Source: Paralithodes platypus (lineage: Eukaryota > Arthropoda > Malacostraca > Decapoda > Lithodidae). From it: a stretch of 64,000 bases of DNA. The number at the start of each line of letters is the position of its first letter. Position 1 is the first letter of the stretch. This document shows positions 43,497 through 54,884 of the stretch, piece by piece. The notes under the pieces were generated by a model. That model was not told the origin of the DNA, searched no databases, and worked only from the letters and a program-made list of their open reading frames with translations. The translations under genes and the position numbers were made by a program. Where the stretch lies: positions 46,159,403 to 46,223,402 of the forward strand of contig CM064492.1 of assembly GCA_032716605.1 (NCBI GenBank), given 5' to 3'.

Positions 43497-44431
43497 CCTC
43501 CAAACTCCCCGGTCTTGGCCGGAACTCACTTGTGAGCTAGGTACTACACCAACTACTGAGCCCTCACTCGAGCCCTCTAGAGGGTTATAACTGCTGGTAG
43601 AACTCTCTAAAGCTGGTACATGTGAACTGGTAATAATATTAGGTGACACTTTGTCCGCCGGTATATCCCCCACCACAGTCTCTGACTCCACTAGAAGTCT
43701 GGAGGTCTTTCGTACATGAGTATCTTTTTTATAAGACCTGTCAGATTGGACATGAGACATGTCGGGAGTAGAGGCAGAAAGCGAGGTACGAGGCTCCGGT
43801 GAACGCCTGGAGGTCTTTCGTACATGAGTATCTTTTTTATAAGACTTGTGACTTCGCCTTGACTTTGATTTTCCACTAGGACTATCCTTGGTCTTCTCCT
43901 CCTTGCACTTCTTTCTCGCAGGGGAAGTAGAGTGACTATGTGGCTGCTGTCGGAGGGGAGACCTTGACCTGGACCTCGATTTTGACTTGGAAGTTGTCGC
44001 CGGGGGTGTCGGCTCTCGAGGTCTCTTAGATGTGCCGGAGGAGAGAGTAAGCACTGTAGCCTGCCCAGTCTCAGTCGACTTACGCACATTTACTTTACTT
44101 CTAGAAGGGGGACGTTTAAGTGGGGGATACTGAGCAATCAATCTGTCCCACAGAACTACGTTATCACACTGCAGGGCTTTATGAGCCACTGACGTAGCAT
44201 AAGTAGATAAAAGCTGTTTGACCTCGCACAATGCAACCGCCACGGCCAAATTATCTTGTTGTAAGACTTTAGATACAATTGACTACAAAAAGTACAATTC
44301 TTCGTAACCCACAGACCCCTTGACCGGTCCAAGCATTTGACGCATCGGATGCATAGAGTATGGGCAAAAATAGGGATTCCTGAACAAGAGGGTGTTAGGC
44401 ACAGAGCAAAAACAGGGTCTAGTGGCGCCAT
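43497..44431 (-). pseudogene. gag of DIRS-C, N-terminal part
   Basis: Starts with the Cys/His cluster (44431 downward: ALCLTPSC, HTLCIRCVKC, CTFC). After a one-base shift near 44270 it continues KQLLSTYATSVAHKALQC and an RS-rich region (KSKSRSRSRSPLRQQ, SPARKKC). A 108-bp in-frame tandem duplication (units starting about 43699 and 43807) repeats RSYKKDTHVRKTSR. The RS-rich basic region matches DIRS-A. Interrupted downstream by the MITE. Confidence 0.65.
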
Positions 44432-46360
44432 GACAGAGACTGGTAAGAGCTAACCCACCCCCGGGCTCCTTCTGGTCCTCTGTTGACCCGCCGGAACTCC
44501 GCCCTGGAAAAAAGAAAATTTCCAGGAATTAATGCTCATAAGGTTACCCCAAAATGTTCTAACACAAGTGTTAATGAACTGCCGGGCAACAAGACGTAAT
44601 ACACCACTATTACCTCTTGTTACCCTGTAGGTTCTTATGTAAAGATTTTAGAATATCTTTACTTGTCCAAAAGATTTAAGCACATCCTCCGACAAAATAT
44701 AGAGACGAGCATGTCGTTATAAATGACGCAGTCTTCCCAGTGGTATTTTTGGCCACCGGAAACCCATATTAAGACGCCGGCCTCCTTATTATATCACAGT
44801 TAAAAAGGAGGTAAGCTTATCTTAAACGTTTTTGATCCGACTTCCCTCGAAGCCTTCATAGATCGCCGTATTTTGAAGGCCTCGATACCCAATTGTATCC
44901 CTCAATTGTCTGGCTAACTCCACCGAATTGCAAATCCGTTAATCCCACCTCCCCAAGGTTCAACCGCCGGGTGTGAAAGTAATTTAAATGTTAACCCCAA
45001 TTGTTCCTATCCCCACTTCTTTGCAAAAGATCACCGGGGTGGAAAGACCAAACAAACAAAACAGCCTAGTTTTTCAATGGCTTTGCAAAAACCGGGAAAA
45101 ACTATACTCCACCGGTGTCCGTATGAACACCTAGTGAAACGGGTATAGCCATCCTGGGAAACACCTAGTAAGCCTGAACACAGGCTCCACCTCAGAGACG
45201 CAGTCCTGGAGAGCCCTCAGGCCACCACTCGCCGGGGGAAACTAGCCTATTTTAACCACGCGTGATATAAAACTCGGCAACCAGCCGGATTTTTTCGGTG
45301 CAATCGAAAAAACCCGCCGGAAAAGGCAACCAGCCGGATTTTCTCGGAGCAATCGAGAAAACCCGCCGGAAAAGGCAACCCACACTAGCCAGATGCAATC
45401 TGAGAAACACAATTAGGCCCCAGATTAAGCCAAAACACAACTAATCCAGGACACACATGACACGGTATTACATATTTAAATCATAAATCAATAACACTTG
45501 TACATGTAAAAAGCTACAAGCGGCTGGCTAGGCCTAAGCAGACGGAAATAACACTTAATCACGTCGTAATATAAACAAAAAGCACTGTAACATATCACAA
45601 CAGGAACAACCGCCATCACCACATCGTAGAAAAACTCCCGGGAGAGGGAAGCACTGACTCGGGACCTAGAAAAAACTTCACTAAGTGAAGAAAAATACGC
45701 TAGGAACGTCAGTAAACAAACAATAAGGCAACTTCATCAGAAAGATAAGAAGAAGCCTGATAATGCGTAGTTAAAGCCAACTAAATAACTAGGCTAGCTA
45801 GCCGCGAAAAATGTAACACACGTCCACCACGGGACCACGAGGTTACACCCGAAATAGGTGTCCCAAACACACGACCCAAATACACTGAACTGCGGGAAAC
45901 CCGTCCCTGACACTCCTGCTACGCATATCCTAACCTTACTCGATACATCCCAGAGTAAACAAATGAGAAAAAACTCACTAGGGACGCAGCAAATGCGGAA
46001 CCAGCGGAGCGTAGGGAGACACGTCAGGGCAGGTTGAGCGCAGAGCAGAGAAGGAAGTATGACGCCTGAAGTCAGCGTCTGGTCAAATATCCACACAAGT
46101 ACATCCACGAGTATATGGAAAGCTTATGAAGAGTTATTCTTATTTTGTTTTTATTTTTTATTTGTTACGAAGTTTTTTCGTAGTGAGAACCCAATTTCAT
46201 AATGACAGAACCATGAGTGAGGTTGCGTGCGCTCATGATGAAGGCTCCTCAATTTTTTATGCTCTGCGCGGTAGATTCAAACTACGGTAAATAAGCGTTT
46301 GAAGAGGAGGACTTATGTAATAGGCATAATCGTCAATGATGGAGGGGCCACTAATAAATA
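44432..46360 (-). other. DIRS-C 5' leader and internal ITR-unit copy
   Basis: Non-coding. Contains two tandem 49-bp units (45278-45375) that each form a hairpin, and single versions of repeats amplified in DIRS-A. The last 350 bp repeat the ITR unit and stop at GGGGCCACTAATAAATA (46360). No SINE is present here, which gives the empty site for the SINE at 10284-10820. Confidence 0.55.
45290..45361 (-). repeat. Duplicated hairpin unit in the DIRS-C leader
   Basis: Unit 1: TTTTTTCG (45290-45297), loop GTGCAAT, CGAAAAAA (45305-45312). Unit 2: TTTTCTCG (45339-45346), loop GAGCAAT, CGAGAAAA (45354-45361). The internal T-A pair of one is C-G in the other, so pairing is kept. DIRS-A has one degraded copy near 9720. 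Confidence 0.6.
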
Positions 46361-46814
46361 CAGGGCGATTACTCAATTCATGTTTGGACCTAACTCAAAT
46401 AATATATAACAAGGACTCACTAGGAGTGAGGAAGCCAGGCAAACGCTGAGACGCCCAGAGCAAGGGGGCACACGTCCGACTCGCCTGGATCACAACCGTA
46501 AAGAGGCAGATAAACACGCTAGAAAATCTGGCATCAAGTGCAAGGGAAGCAATGCGACAGCACAGCTGGAGGGCTGAGGCACCGGGAGATTTGAAATGAT
46601 AGATTCTTCTTTTTTACTTATAGTGGTATCCATTTTCAATGATGAGCTCTTGATAAGATTTAATGGGTATTAACCAAGGATTGTTTATTATGCTATATAC
46701 GCAACGGTTGTGATAAGAACTCCGGGGAATCCCAAACGGGTCCCGGAATCTCAGCCTATATATAGTATAGGCTCTTCGTCATTGACGAAGGAACCAATAC
46801 TAAATACATAAAAT
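46361..46814 (-). mobile_element. Probable divergent DIRS terminus
   Basis: The end segment (46753-46803) reads, on the minus strand, TATTTAGTATTGG, CC, TCAATGACGA and GCCTAT, matching the ITR module TTTAGTAGTGG, CC, CATTGACGA and GCCTAT with gaps. The rest of the interval has no gene and only weak resemblance to DIRS leaders. It may be the remnant of a third DIRS lineage, next to or replacing the outer right ITR of DIRS-C. Confidence 0.4.
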
Positions 46815-48755
46815 TTTAAGACTGAGTGCTCCACATATACGTGCAGTTTCAGTCTCTTGTCCTAATGGCGGCGTTCCAGGCAACCCTGTTAAGGGCTGCT
46901 TCACTTGTCAAGTTTTTGGATTTGAGATCCCCTCCACAATCACAGACCTGCATTTTTTCACCCAATTTTGTTCATCCATTCTCTCCACATGTCCATACCA
47001 TCCCAGTCTACTTATACGCATCACCTCGCTAATACTCTTTATACCTAAATGTCTCCTCAGCTCAACATCTGTTATTCTATCCTGTAACCTGGCCCCACAC
47101 ATCCATCTCACCATTCTCATCTCATTACGTTCCATTCTGTTGACATCCTCTACTTTAACGGCCCATGTTTCTGAGGCATACATCATTGCACTTCTAACAC
47201 ATGAGGCATACATCTTTCCCTTCAGGGGGAGAGGCATTCTTTTCATGGTCAGGATTGGCAGCAGTTCTCTGAACTTTCCCCAGCCACATCTAATTCTAGC
47301 GACAGTGGCAGCCTCGGCCCCACCACCGGCAGAGATGGTATCTCCTAGGTAACAAAACTTGTTCACCAGCTCCAATGACTCATTTTCAAAACTCATAGCC
47401 ACAGGATCATCACTTAACACAAGCTCGCCTTTGCACAGTACGCACTCAAATTTCTCTATTTCTGACTTATCCTTCGGCAGGGGTCCCTTTATTCTACTAC
47501 AGCGCTTATTCCCATGGTGCACCCAGCGTTGACAGATGCTACATTGAATCGCGTAACGCCCACACCCTTTCCACACACTGCACATGGGTATGCACCGCTC
47601 TTTTCCACATTGCCTCATCTCGATCTACAATGCATAACCTTGGTTTTGTTAATATTGACTCTTAAACCCTTGCTCGCCATGCCCTCTCTCCATTCTCTGA
47701 ATTTGGCCTCAGCATCTTGCATACTGTCAGCTATTAGGACTAAATCGTCTGCATAAAACAGTTCCAACGGGAGTCCGCCTCTAAATACTCTAGACAGTGC
47801 CTCCAGGACCATAATAAAGAGGAGGGGGCTTAACACTGAACCCTGATGGACTCCAACACGGACTGCGAACTCATCACTCAGTACACCCTTCACCCTCACA
47901 GCACTTCGCGAATCCTCATACATCTTCATTATCACACGCACCAGCCACTCTTCCACACCAAGTTTCCTCATAGTCCACTGCACAACATCTCTAGGCACCC
48001 TGTCAAGGCCTTCTCCAGGTCTGCAAACACAAAGTAAAGATCCCTGCCTTTTAGTAAGTATCTTTCCTGTATCTGCCTGACTATGAAGATAGCATCGGTT
48101 GTACCTCGTCCTGGCATAAAACCAAACTGCATATCATCAATGGATATGCTTTGCCTGATCAAACCCTCAAAGACTCTCTCACAGACTTTCATGATTTGGT
48201 CAAGCATTTTCAGGCCCCTATAATTTCCTCTATCTAGCGCATCCCCTTTTCCTTTGTATATATTTACTATTACACTTTTGAGCCAATCCTCTGGGATTTT
48301 CTCATCTTTAATAATGGTGTTGTTGTGTTGTTGTGTTGTTGTTCCCCAGGCTGTCTGGCCGAACAGCCCCAAGGTCTTGAGCAAGGCCAAGGCCATAAAT
48401 GAGCGCCCCCACAAAACCCTCCCTGCTTACCACTAACAAAGCCCGAGTGACCGAAGCCACTCCAAGGCAGGGAGCTGAGGAGGGTGCGGAAAAAACGCCC
48501 GGGAATAATGGTGTTTATCAACTCAGTGACTAAGTTGACACCAGTCTCCCCTGAGGCTTTTATCATCTCAGCGACAATGTCAGAGCACCCTGGAGCTTTA
48601 CCGTCCTTAATTTTATTGATTGCGTCGCTCATTACAGCTGGTGCTATCAAAGGAGGGGGTCCAGATATTGGTTTTTCGATACTAAGCTGTTCCTTATCCC
48701 ATTCAAACTCTACATTTAGCAATCGATCATAGTGTGCCTTCCATGCTTCTCTGAT
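46815..48755 (-). mobile_element. LINE-H, 5'-truncated non-LTR retrotransposon
   Basis: On the minus strand: RT N-terminus INKIKDGKAPGCSDIVAEMI (split by a SINE), then NYRGLKMLDQIMKV, MQFGFMPGRGTTDAIF and FVFADLEKA. After a frameshift near 47985 come VGVHQGSVLSPLLFIMVLEA and catalytic LFYADDLVLIADS. After another near 47615 a Cys-rich C-terminus follows: CSVWKGCGRYAIQCSICQRW, then CVLCKGE, then MMYASETWAV and GWYGHVERMD. At least two frameshifts. The 5' end abuts a TATG microsatellite. Clade not assigned. Confidence 0.75.
48322..48503 (-). mobile_element. SINE copy 2 (182 bp, 5'-truncated)
   Basis: Flanked by AATAATGGTGTT (48310-48321 and 48504-48515) within the LINE-H RT region. The tail is (AAC)n on the minus strand with interspersed AACAC. 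It matches only the 3' 180 bp of copy 1. Confidence 0.85.
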
Positions 48756-49235
48756 TTAATTTTCTATGTATGTATGTATGTACTGTACTTACACTACTGT
48801 AGTTGTATATGCGGGAGTGAGCATGCTCGTTAATTCCCGCCTCCTAAGATATGTTTGTCATACCGTGCTTTGAAACTATGCTCTGATTGTGCAGATGTAT
48901 GTATGTATGTATTCTGGTTACTATTAGACTATTTTCTTTAGTTGATAATCGACTTCTACGAGTCGAAGGGGTAAATAAGATCTCAATAAACCCTCTTGAT
49001 AGTACAGTATAGGTCATTCTTAAACTGCATAAAATCATCTAATTTTAGCCAGAATCAAAGGTAAAAAGTGTCATGGTTCTGAAGGGATTAAGACATAAAA
49101 AAAAGGACTAAGCTTCATATGACATTCCCCGGGGTTCAATCTAAAGTAAGCATGGCAGAGGAGTGTTAGGTATGTACCGTATATGAATATGGAGGGATAG
49201 AGAACCTATCGGTACAGGGAACTGCAATAAATTAA
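48756..49235. other. Interval with TATG microsatellites, no gene
   Basis: (TATG)n tracts at about 48763-48782 and 48896-48911. Otherwise no feature recognised. Confidence 0.45.
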
Positions 49236-49298
49236 TGTGAAATGCAGCCTTGTAAGTACAGTACCGGTACAGTACTGTAGAAAGCTAATTTACCCACA

Positions 49299-49593
49299 GA
49301 GAATATCGGGAAAGCGCTATGAAACTGGCCAGTACCCCGTGACCGTGAACTTTGAATGGGAGTCAAAGTGGATCGAGGTAAACCGTCGACAGTTCACGCA
49401 TGCAGCCACCACCACCAATCGTCGCACCTACCTCTACCTGCCCCTCGTGCCCGGCAACCATCTATACGAACACGCCACACTGGTTGCTACCTCACTGGAA
49501 ACCAAGAACTGGATCATTGCTTGTACCGCCAATGTCACCGATAAAGACCCGCGCATTTGGTTAGTTCTGAATATTGTACCCATTCATAAGTAG
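49299..49593 (+). CDS. Candidate terminal exon of an unidentified host gene
   Basis: A polypyrimidine-poor but plausible acceptor (CTAATTTACCCACAG, ending 49298-49300) precedes an open frame. It contains YPVTVNFEW, FTHAATTTNRRTYLYLPLV and LVATSLETKNWIIACTANV, and ends LVLNIVPIHK, stop at 49591-49593. Third codon positions are strongly C/G (ACC ACC, TAC CTC TAC CTG CCC), unlike the A- or T-biased transposon genes around it. The frame is open upstream to 49237. No family recognised. Alternatives are an unknown mobile-element gene or chance. Confidence 0.45.
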
Positions 49594-49788
49594 ACTTAAA
49601 ATATTAAGTGTTACATTATATGTGTTGTTACTGTATATGGTTTCTAGTACGGTACCAATCTATGAGTAAAACAAAAACACTTGTTAATAGGCACCTTCAC
49701 ATGTGGAGATGTTGTATTAGTCATATTATAAGTAGGTTGAAATGAGGCATAGATGCTTACTGTATAGCGATAATTAAAAATCTTAGAT

Positions 49789-50434
49789 TTGCTGAACTAC
49801 GCCATCCAATATCAACAGGTAGAAACCGCAAGGATTTTAATGAACATTTATCGGCCCTGGCAAGAGTATTTTACTGTCTACAGCGGCCCATATTTAGCCA
49901 TCAATCAAACAAATCTGATAAAAGATGTCGGACATGCAGGTGGTGTGAAGGTGCCTATTTTAAATACCATGCCTATCCACAATTACAAAGAGTGGTGATG
50001 GGCTGGTCTATCAGAGTGAGAACTGAGCGATCTCTGCCATACCCATAGCTTACTCTGACTGTTCCTTTTACTTATATGTTTTCTAGATCCCAAGTGACGG
50101 CGTCTTTTCCGTGGAATGACCTCCCAATCTACCAAGATTGGAAGCCAAAGCGTCACATTTTTCCTTTGCCCCTCAACTTTCTCTTCATAATTGCTGAGGG
50201 GCACAGGGTCCTGGGTGGGGCTTTGGTTTCCCGGGCGTTTCCGCACCCTCCTCAGCTCCCCGCCATGGAGTGGCTTCGGTCACCCAGGCTTTATTGTGGT
50301 CGGCAGGGAGGGTTCTGTGGGGGCGCTCGGTTATGGCCTTGGCCTTGCTCGGGGCCTTGGGGCTGTTCGGCCAGGCAGCTAGGGGAACAACAACAACAAC
50401 AACAATTACAAAGAGGCATATGATTAATTATGAG
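49789..50434 (+). pseudogene. Short unidentified ORF interrupted by a SINE
   Basis: A frame of about 70 codons (LNYAIQYQQVETARIL, YRPWQEYFTVYSGPYL, VPILNTMPIHNYKEW) runs into the SINE at 49993. Without the SINE and one duplication the frame would continue KEAYD then stop (about 50425). The ending, PIH plus basic residues, recalls the NIVPIHK ending of the exon-like ORF upstream, but over too few residues to claim homology. Function unknown. Confidence 0.3.
49993..50402 (+). mobile_element. SINE copy 3 (410 bp)
   Basis: Flanked by a 13-bp duplication CAATTACAAAGAG (49980-49992 and 50403-50415). It starts at TGGTGATGGGCTGG, about 110 bp into the copy 1 sequence, so the hairpin-rich head is missing. 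The tail is (AAC)n. Confidence 0.88.
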
Positions 50435-51414
50435 GACTCTACCTATCCTTGAGTACATACTAGAAATATAGGTTTAGTTTTAGTTTCACACACCTCTCCG
50501 AGTCTGCATGAGTAGCTATAAAGAAATATTTTAATTATAAGTACCTTGCCTATTAATGAATACTGTACAAGTAAACCTATGGCTAGAATTGAGTGTTATA
50601 CATATCCATTTAAGAGTGATTGATGAAAAAAGTGAAGAGTTCTCAGTAAAGATGTTGCTCCACCAAGGGTCGTTGCTGAGTCCTTTACTCTACATTATGG
50701 TGTTAGAATCACTCAAGAGATTTTAGGGCAAAACTTACCCTTGTATTTTCACCATCAAAACAGAACCACTTGGTGCAGAGAGTTCTAGTTTTCACCCATC
50801 GCAAGATAACAGTGAGTGCTGCTTCCTGTTATACAGTGGAGCCCCCATCTTCGCTCCTTATCGGTTCCGCAGAAATTGCGCCAAGATCGGGGCACTGTTC
50901 TTATGGGGAAAATTATAATCGGTTCCGTGCTCATTCTAAAAGTTACACTTTTTCCCAATTTTAGCCTATGAAAACATGTTTTTTTGTTTACATAAAGTAA
51001 ATCTTATGCATTGTAAATAATAATGTAGACATGGCTAAATAAGTTCTAACCATAAAACTTAGGTGCATTATAAATACTGTAGATTGGATCATTGGGGCAT
51101 TGTTCTTATCATGGGAAAAATGGTAGGCTTAGGCCTATGTTCTAAATTAGTCCAGTCACCCCTCAAGTACCCATTTCGCCCTAAATACATCCAATAAATA
51201 CATATTATGAGGAGAATACGAATAAATACATATTATGAGAAGTTTACTTACCACACATACTTTATTTTAAATCATTGTCATATTTAGCCTAGCCTAACAT
51301 CGCCGCTTTCGTCCGACATGGACTGGCCTTTGCTCTGTGTTTTAAGCATGAATTTCCTTCACTGCAACCACCAGGCCCACCATCCCTATCACCAGATGTA
51401 CTAGAGGTTATAAT
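50435..51414. other. Intergenic interval with a pogo-like end
   Basis: No gene recognised. CAGTGGAGCCCCCATCTTCG begins at 50834 after a TA, looking like a pogo-type terminus. I could not find its partner before 51414, so the element is broken or diverged. The rest is A+T-rich without visible structure. Confidence 0.35.
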
Positions 51415-51703
51415 ATAGGTTTGAGTCCCGGAGGGAAGAAGGAAAACCTAATAAAACCTAAAGGTGACGGCGGCACACAATGGCGGAAGGCGGACGCAAG
51501 TTTTGAGGCTCCGGCATATGTTATGGGAATGGACAATTAATTCACGGAATATCGAGTGCATATGGGGCTAGCAAGAAGAGGAAGGATTTAGTGAAGTGTT
51601 TGGAGGATATATTGGTGTGGTGGAGGGGTGATATATAGTGTAATAAGAGTGTGTAGTGACGGGACAGCGGTAGTGTTGTGAGTTGTTGAGTTTGTAAACA
51701 AAC

Positions 51704-52770
51704 ATGGCGGAGGGAATTTTGGGTATGACGGATGCGGAAGGAAGGTTACAACGTTTTCGGGGATTTAAGAGCACAGATAAGAAGTTAGAAGAGGTTAGTA
51801 TTGTTGTGAAGGATTTGGAAAAGTGGATGAGTGATACGGAGAAATGGAAGGGGGATATTGGTGAGAAAGTTAAGGCACTGTGTGTAATGTGTGGTGTGAC
51901 AGGTGGGGAAGGGAATAGGCCTAGCGAAGGAAGTGAATGCAGGCCTATTTTGGCAGTTAATGAGAGCCTAGAGATGGTATTGAAAAGGGTAGATGAACTG
52001 GGAGCAGAGAATATGGCATTGAAGCAGCAGCTGAAGGAATACGAAGGACGTTTCACGGAAGTAAAGGAGTCAACTGCATGGACGGTGGTAGGTAAACAAA
52101 AAGTCAAGGATATGGAGGATATTATGAAAGAGCAAAGGGAAGAACAAAAAAAGTTTTGAGAGTGCAGTTGTAGGGGTCATGAAGAACAAGGAGAGTGTCG
52201 TGAGGGAGGCCATGGACAGGGATAGGGGTGTAATCTTGTATGGAGATATAGAGACTCATATGAATGATAATGGAGTGAGAAAAGTGAGGGATATGGAGAC
52301 AGTGAAGGAGGTCATGAAAGGTGTGGATGAGGACGAATATGGATGGGAAGGGCAGGTGGAGGAGGTCAGTAGGATAGGTAGATATAAAAGGGGAGAGATG
52401 AGACCTATAAGGGTACAGTTTAAAACTAGGGTAGTGGCAGAGACTGTGACAAATTTTAGTTGGAGGCTAAATACAAATGATAAACTGAAACACACAAGAC
52501 TAAAGAAGGATTTGAGTATAGAACAAAGGAAAAAAAAATAAGGAATTACAAGAAAAGGCTGATGAAAATAATGGAAAGTTGGGTGAGGAGGATAAGAGAA
52601 ATTTTTACTGGAGAGTGAGGGATGGAAAAGTGAGGAAGTGGTTTATAAGAGTAGAAGGGAGGGAAGAGAATGTGATGGGAGTTGTGACGGAGGAGGAGAA
52701 CGGGGTGGAGGTGTCACAGGGAGAGACAGGAGACAAAGAGGCAGACCCAGTAGTGCTAACGGGGGAGTAG
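51704..52770 (+). pseudogene. CR1 copy 2 ORF1
   Basis: Starts ATG (MAEGILGMTDAEGRL). A coiled-coil-like stretch follows (LEMVLKRVDELGAENMALKQ). After a slip in an A run near 52147 comes a region resembling LINE ORF1 RNA-binding domains (VSRIGRYKRGEMRPIRVQF). After another A-run slip near 52535 comes the basic end FYWRVRDGKVRKWF. ORF1 proteins bind LINE RNA. Both breaks lie in homopolymers, so either mutation or sequencing error could explain them. Confidence 0.6.
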
Positions 52771-52815
52771 GGTGGGTACGGACTGGAGGAGCGGGATGGT
52801 GTAATTGCTGAAGGA

Positions 52816-53499
52816 ATGGTAGATGGATTAAGGATTATGTTTAGTAATGTGGATGTGTTTACCCAGGACAAGAAAAGAGAGCTGATATGTAGGTTGCAGG
52901 ATGAAGAGGAAAAACCTGATGTCATAGCCCTACAGGAAGTAAGACCAAAAAATGCTAGAATTGAAAGGGAACTGGTGGAATATAGTTTGGAGGGTTTTGA
53001 GTTATATGAGAGAAATGCTATTAGAGCAGAGGTTGGAAGAGGACTGTTTATTTATGTAAGAAAAGAGCTCAAGGTTAATGAGGTGGATATGAGACAGCAG
53101 TATTGTGAGTATTTGTGTATTGAAGTAAAATGTGCAAGAGGATCAATTCTAATTGCCTCTATATATAGAAGCCCAAATAATAGCAGGGGAGAGGATGATA
53201 ACCTACTGAAAGCAATGGAGGAGATAGATAATAGAGAGAACAAATATAAAATTTTGATTGGAGATTTCAATTTGCCAAGGATCAACTGGGCAAATTGTAC
53301 TACTCCAGCGGGACAGGGTAGCCTGCAAAATAAGTTTATAGAGAAAGTGAGAGATTTTTTGTTAACGCAACATATTGTAGAGATGACAAGATGTAGAGAT
53401 GGGACGCAGGGGAGTGTACTTGATTTGATTTTTAGCAATGAAGAGGATATAGTGGAACATGTTAATGTGGATAGCCCTATAGGTCGTAGTGACCATGCC

Positions 53500-53546
<47 letters not shown>

Positions 53547-54882
53547 CTATGTGATTGAGGGAGGCAAAAGGCATAACTGCCTATAGCGAGTGCCTCCCCC
53601 ATAGTTGAAAGAGTGACAGGGCCAAAATCAAGGGACGTTCGAGCCAAAATGCCTGGACACACGGAGTTTGAAGCAATTTAAGTCATAGGAAGAGGGAAAG
53701 ACTGATTCTGGGAGAGAGTTCCAGAGCTCAGCTGTTGAGTAGAAGAAAGTTTGAGAGTAACGTTTCACTCTTGGGTTGGAGAGTTGCACAGAGTAGGGGT
53801 GGGATTGAGTTGAAAGACGGGTACCACGTGCCCTACGTAAAGGAGGTGGTATGCACTGGGATAGCTCTGAGGAACACTGATTATTATAGTAGCGATAGAA
53901 TAGCGAGAGAGATGCAACATTGCGGCGGAGAGAGAGAGATTGCAGAGAGTTGGTGAGTGGACGGGAGTTAATGATACGAAAGGCCTTCCTTTCAACTTTG
54001 TCTAGGAGAGCGGTGTGAGAGGAACCTCCCCACACATGTGAACAATACTCAATACAAGGGCGCACTATGCCCCTGTACAGAGCAAGAAGCTGTGCAGGGG
54101 AAAAGAACCCCCTAAGGCGGTTGAGCACACCCAGCTTCTGGGAGGCTGCCTTAGCAAGACTGGTAATATGGTCCTTCTAAATGAGAGCAGAAGAAAAAGA
54201 GACACCAAGAATATTGAGAGAAGATGAAGGGTTGATTTTTGTATTGTTGAAGAATAAGGGATAGTCCGCTATAAGCTTTAGTTGTAACATTAAATCAGAG
54301 AGGGATAATAGAAGCAATAGAAAACTATACATGTATGATAGAGCAGACTGTGAGCTGCTGAGACGGTGTTTGGACATTGACTGGGGGGAATACTTGAACG
54401 GTGAAGACGCTGAAGGAATGTGGAGGAAAATTAGAGTCAAACTGGAGAATGCTGTATCCAAAATTGTACCAGTAAGGGAATATAAGGATAAAACAAAATT
54501 GAGGAAAAGAACTAACCCAGAATTGCCAATGAAAAGAAAGCTTTGGATATTGATTAGAAGAAAGAAACGATTGTGGGAAAGATTAAAATTGTTAAAAAAG
54601 AACAGGGGGTCTAGTATAGAAGCTAAAGAAGTGGATCTGGAATGCAGACAAATAAACAATAAAATAAGGTGGGAAACAAGGAGGGGGGTGAAGGAGAGGG
54701 AGAGAGAGATAGCTAGAAATGTGAAGGATAATCCAAAAATATTCTGGAAGTACATTCAGGAAAAGTTAACAAGAAGAGTAGGGATCCCAGAGCTGGTAGG
54801 GGGGTTGAATGATGGGAGTAGAGCGGAGACTGATGAAGGAGAAAGCAGAGGTGCTGGGGAAATACTTCGGGGGGGGTACTAA
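52816..54882 (+). pseudogene. CR1 copy 2 endonuclease, split by LINE-G
   Basis: Full AP-endonuclease start here, missing from copy 1: LRIMFSNVDVFTQDKKREL and VIALQEVRPKN (catalytic Glu). GDFNLPRINW, then SDHAC at the insertion point (53503). The linker resumes at 54271 (KLYMYDRADCELLRR). One extra base near 54835 relative to copy 1 breaks the frame before RT. The first in-frame ATG is at 52816. Confidence 0.75.
53504..54270 (-). mobile_element. LINE-G, 3' fragment with poly(A)
   Basis: A T43 run (53504-53546) is the poly(A) tail of a minus-strand insertion. The coding remnant is the RT thumb and C-terminus: SSLNILGVSFSSALI, stop, KDHI, then RGFFSPAQLLALYRGIVRP, CIEYCSHVWGG, RRNVASLSLFYRYY and LSTQSHPYSVQLSNPRV. 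This is a common arthropod non-LTR ending. The stop replaces an expected Trp. The junction overlap TAT gives a target duplication of at most 3 bp. Confidence 0.75.
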
Positions 54883-54884
54883 CA

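Larger units (their letters stand above)
24649..46360 (-). mobile_element. DIRS-C, host of multiple nested insertions
   Basis: This DIRS copy is closely related to DIRS-A, with left end ATAGGTTTGACTCCTGCAAG. Its right limit is set where similarity to DIRS-A stops (46360, equivalent to 11380); the outer right ITR is absent. Insertions within it are a LINE (24739-30968), piggyBac (31724-36175), an LTR (38280-40068) and a pogo MITE (42985-43494). Without these it is about 8.7 kb, comparable to DIRS-A. Each gene has at least one frameshift. Confidence 0.82.

Noticed and set aside
53504..53575. Long Phe or Lys runs in ORFs across poly-T tracts (also 5532-5573)
   Set aside because: They are translations of LINE poly(A) tails, not proteins.
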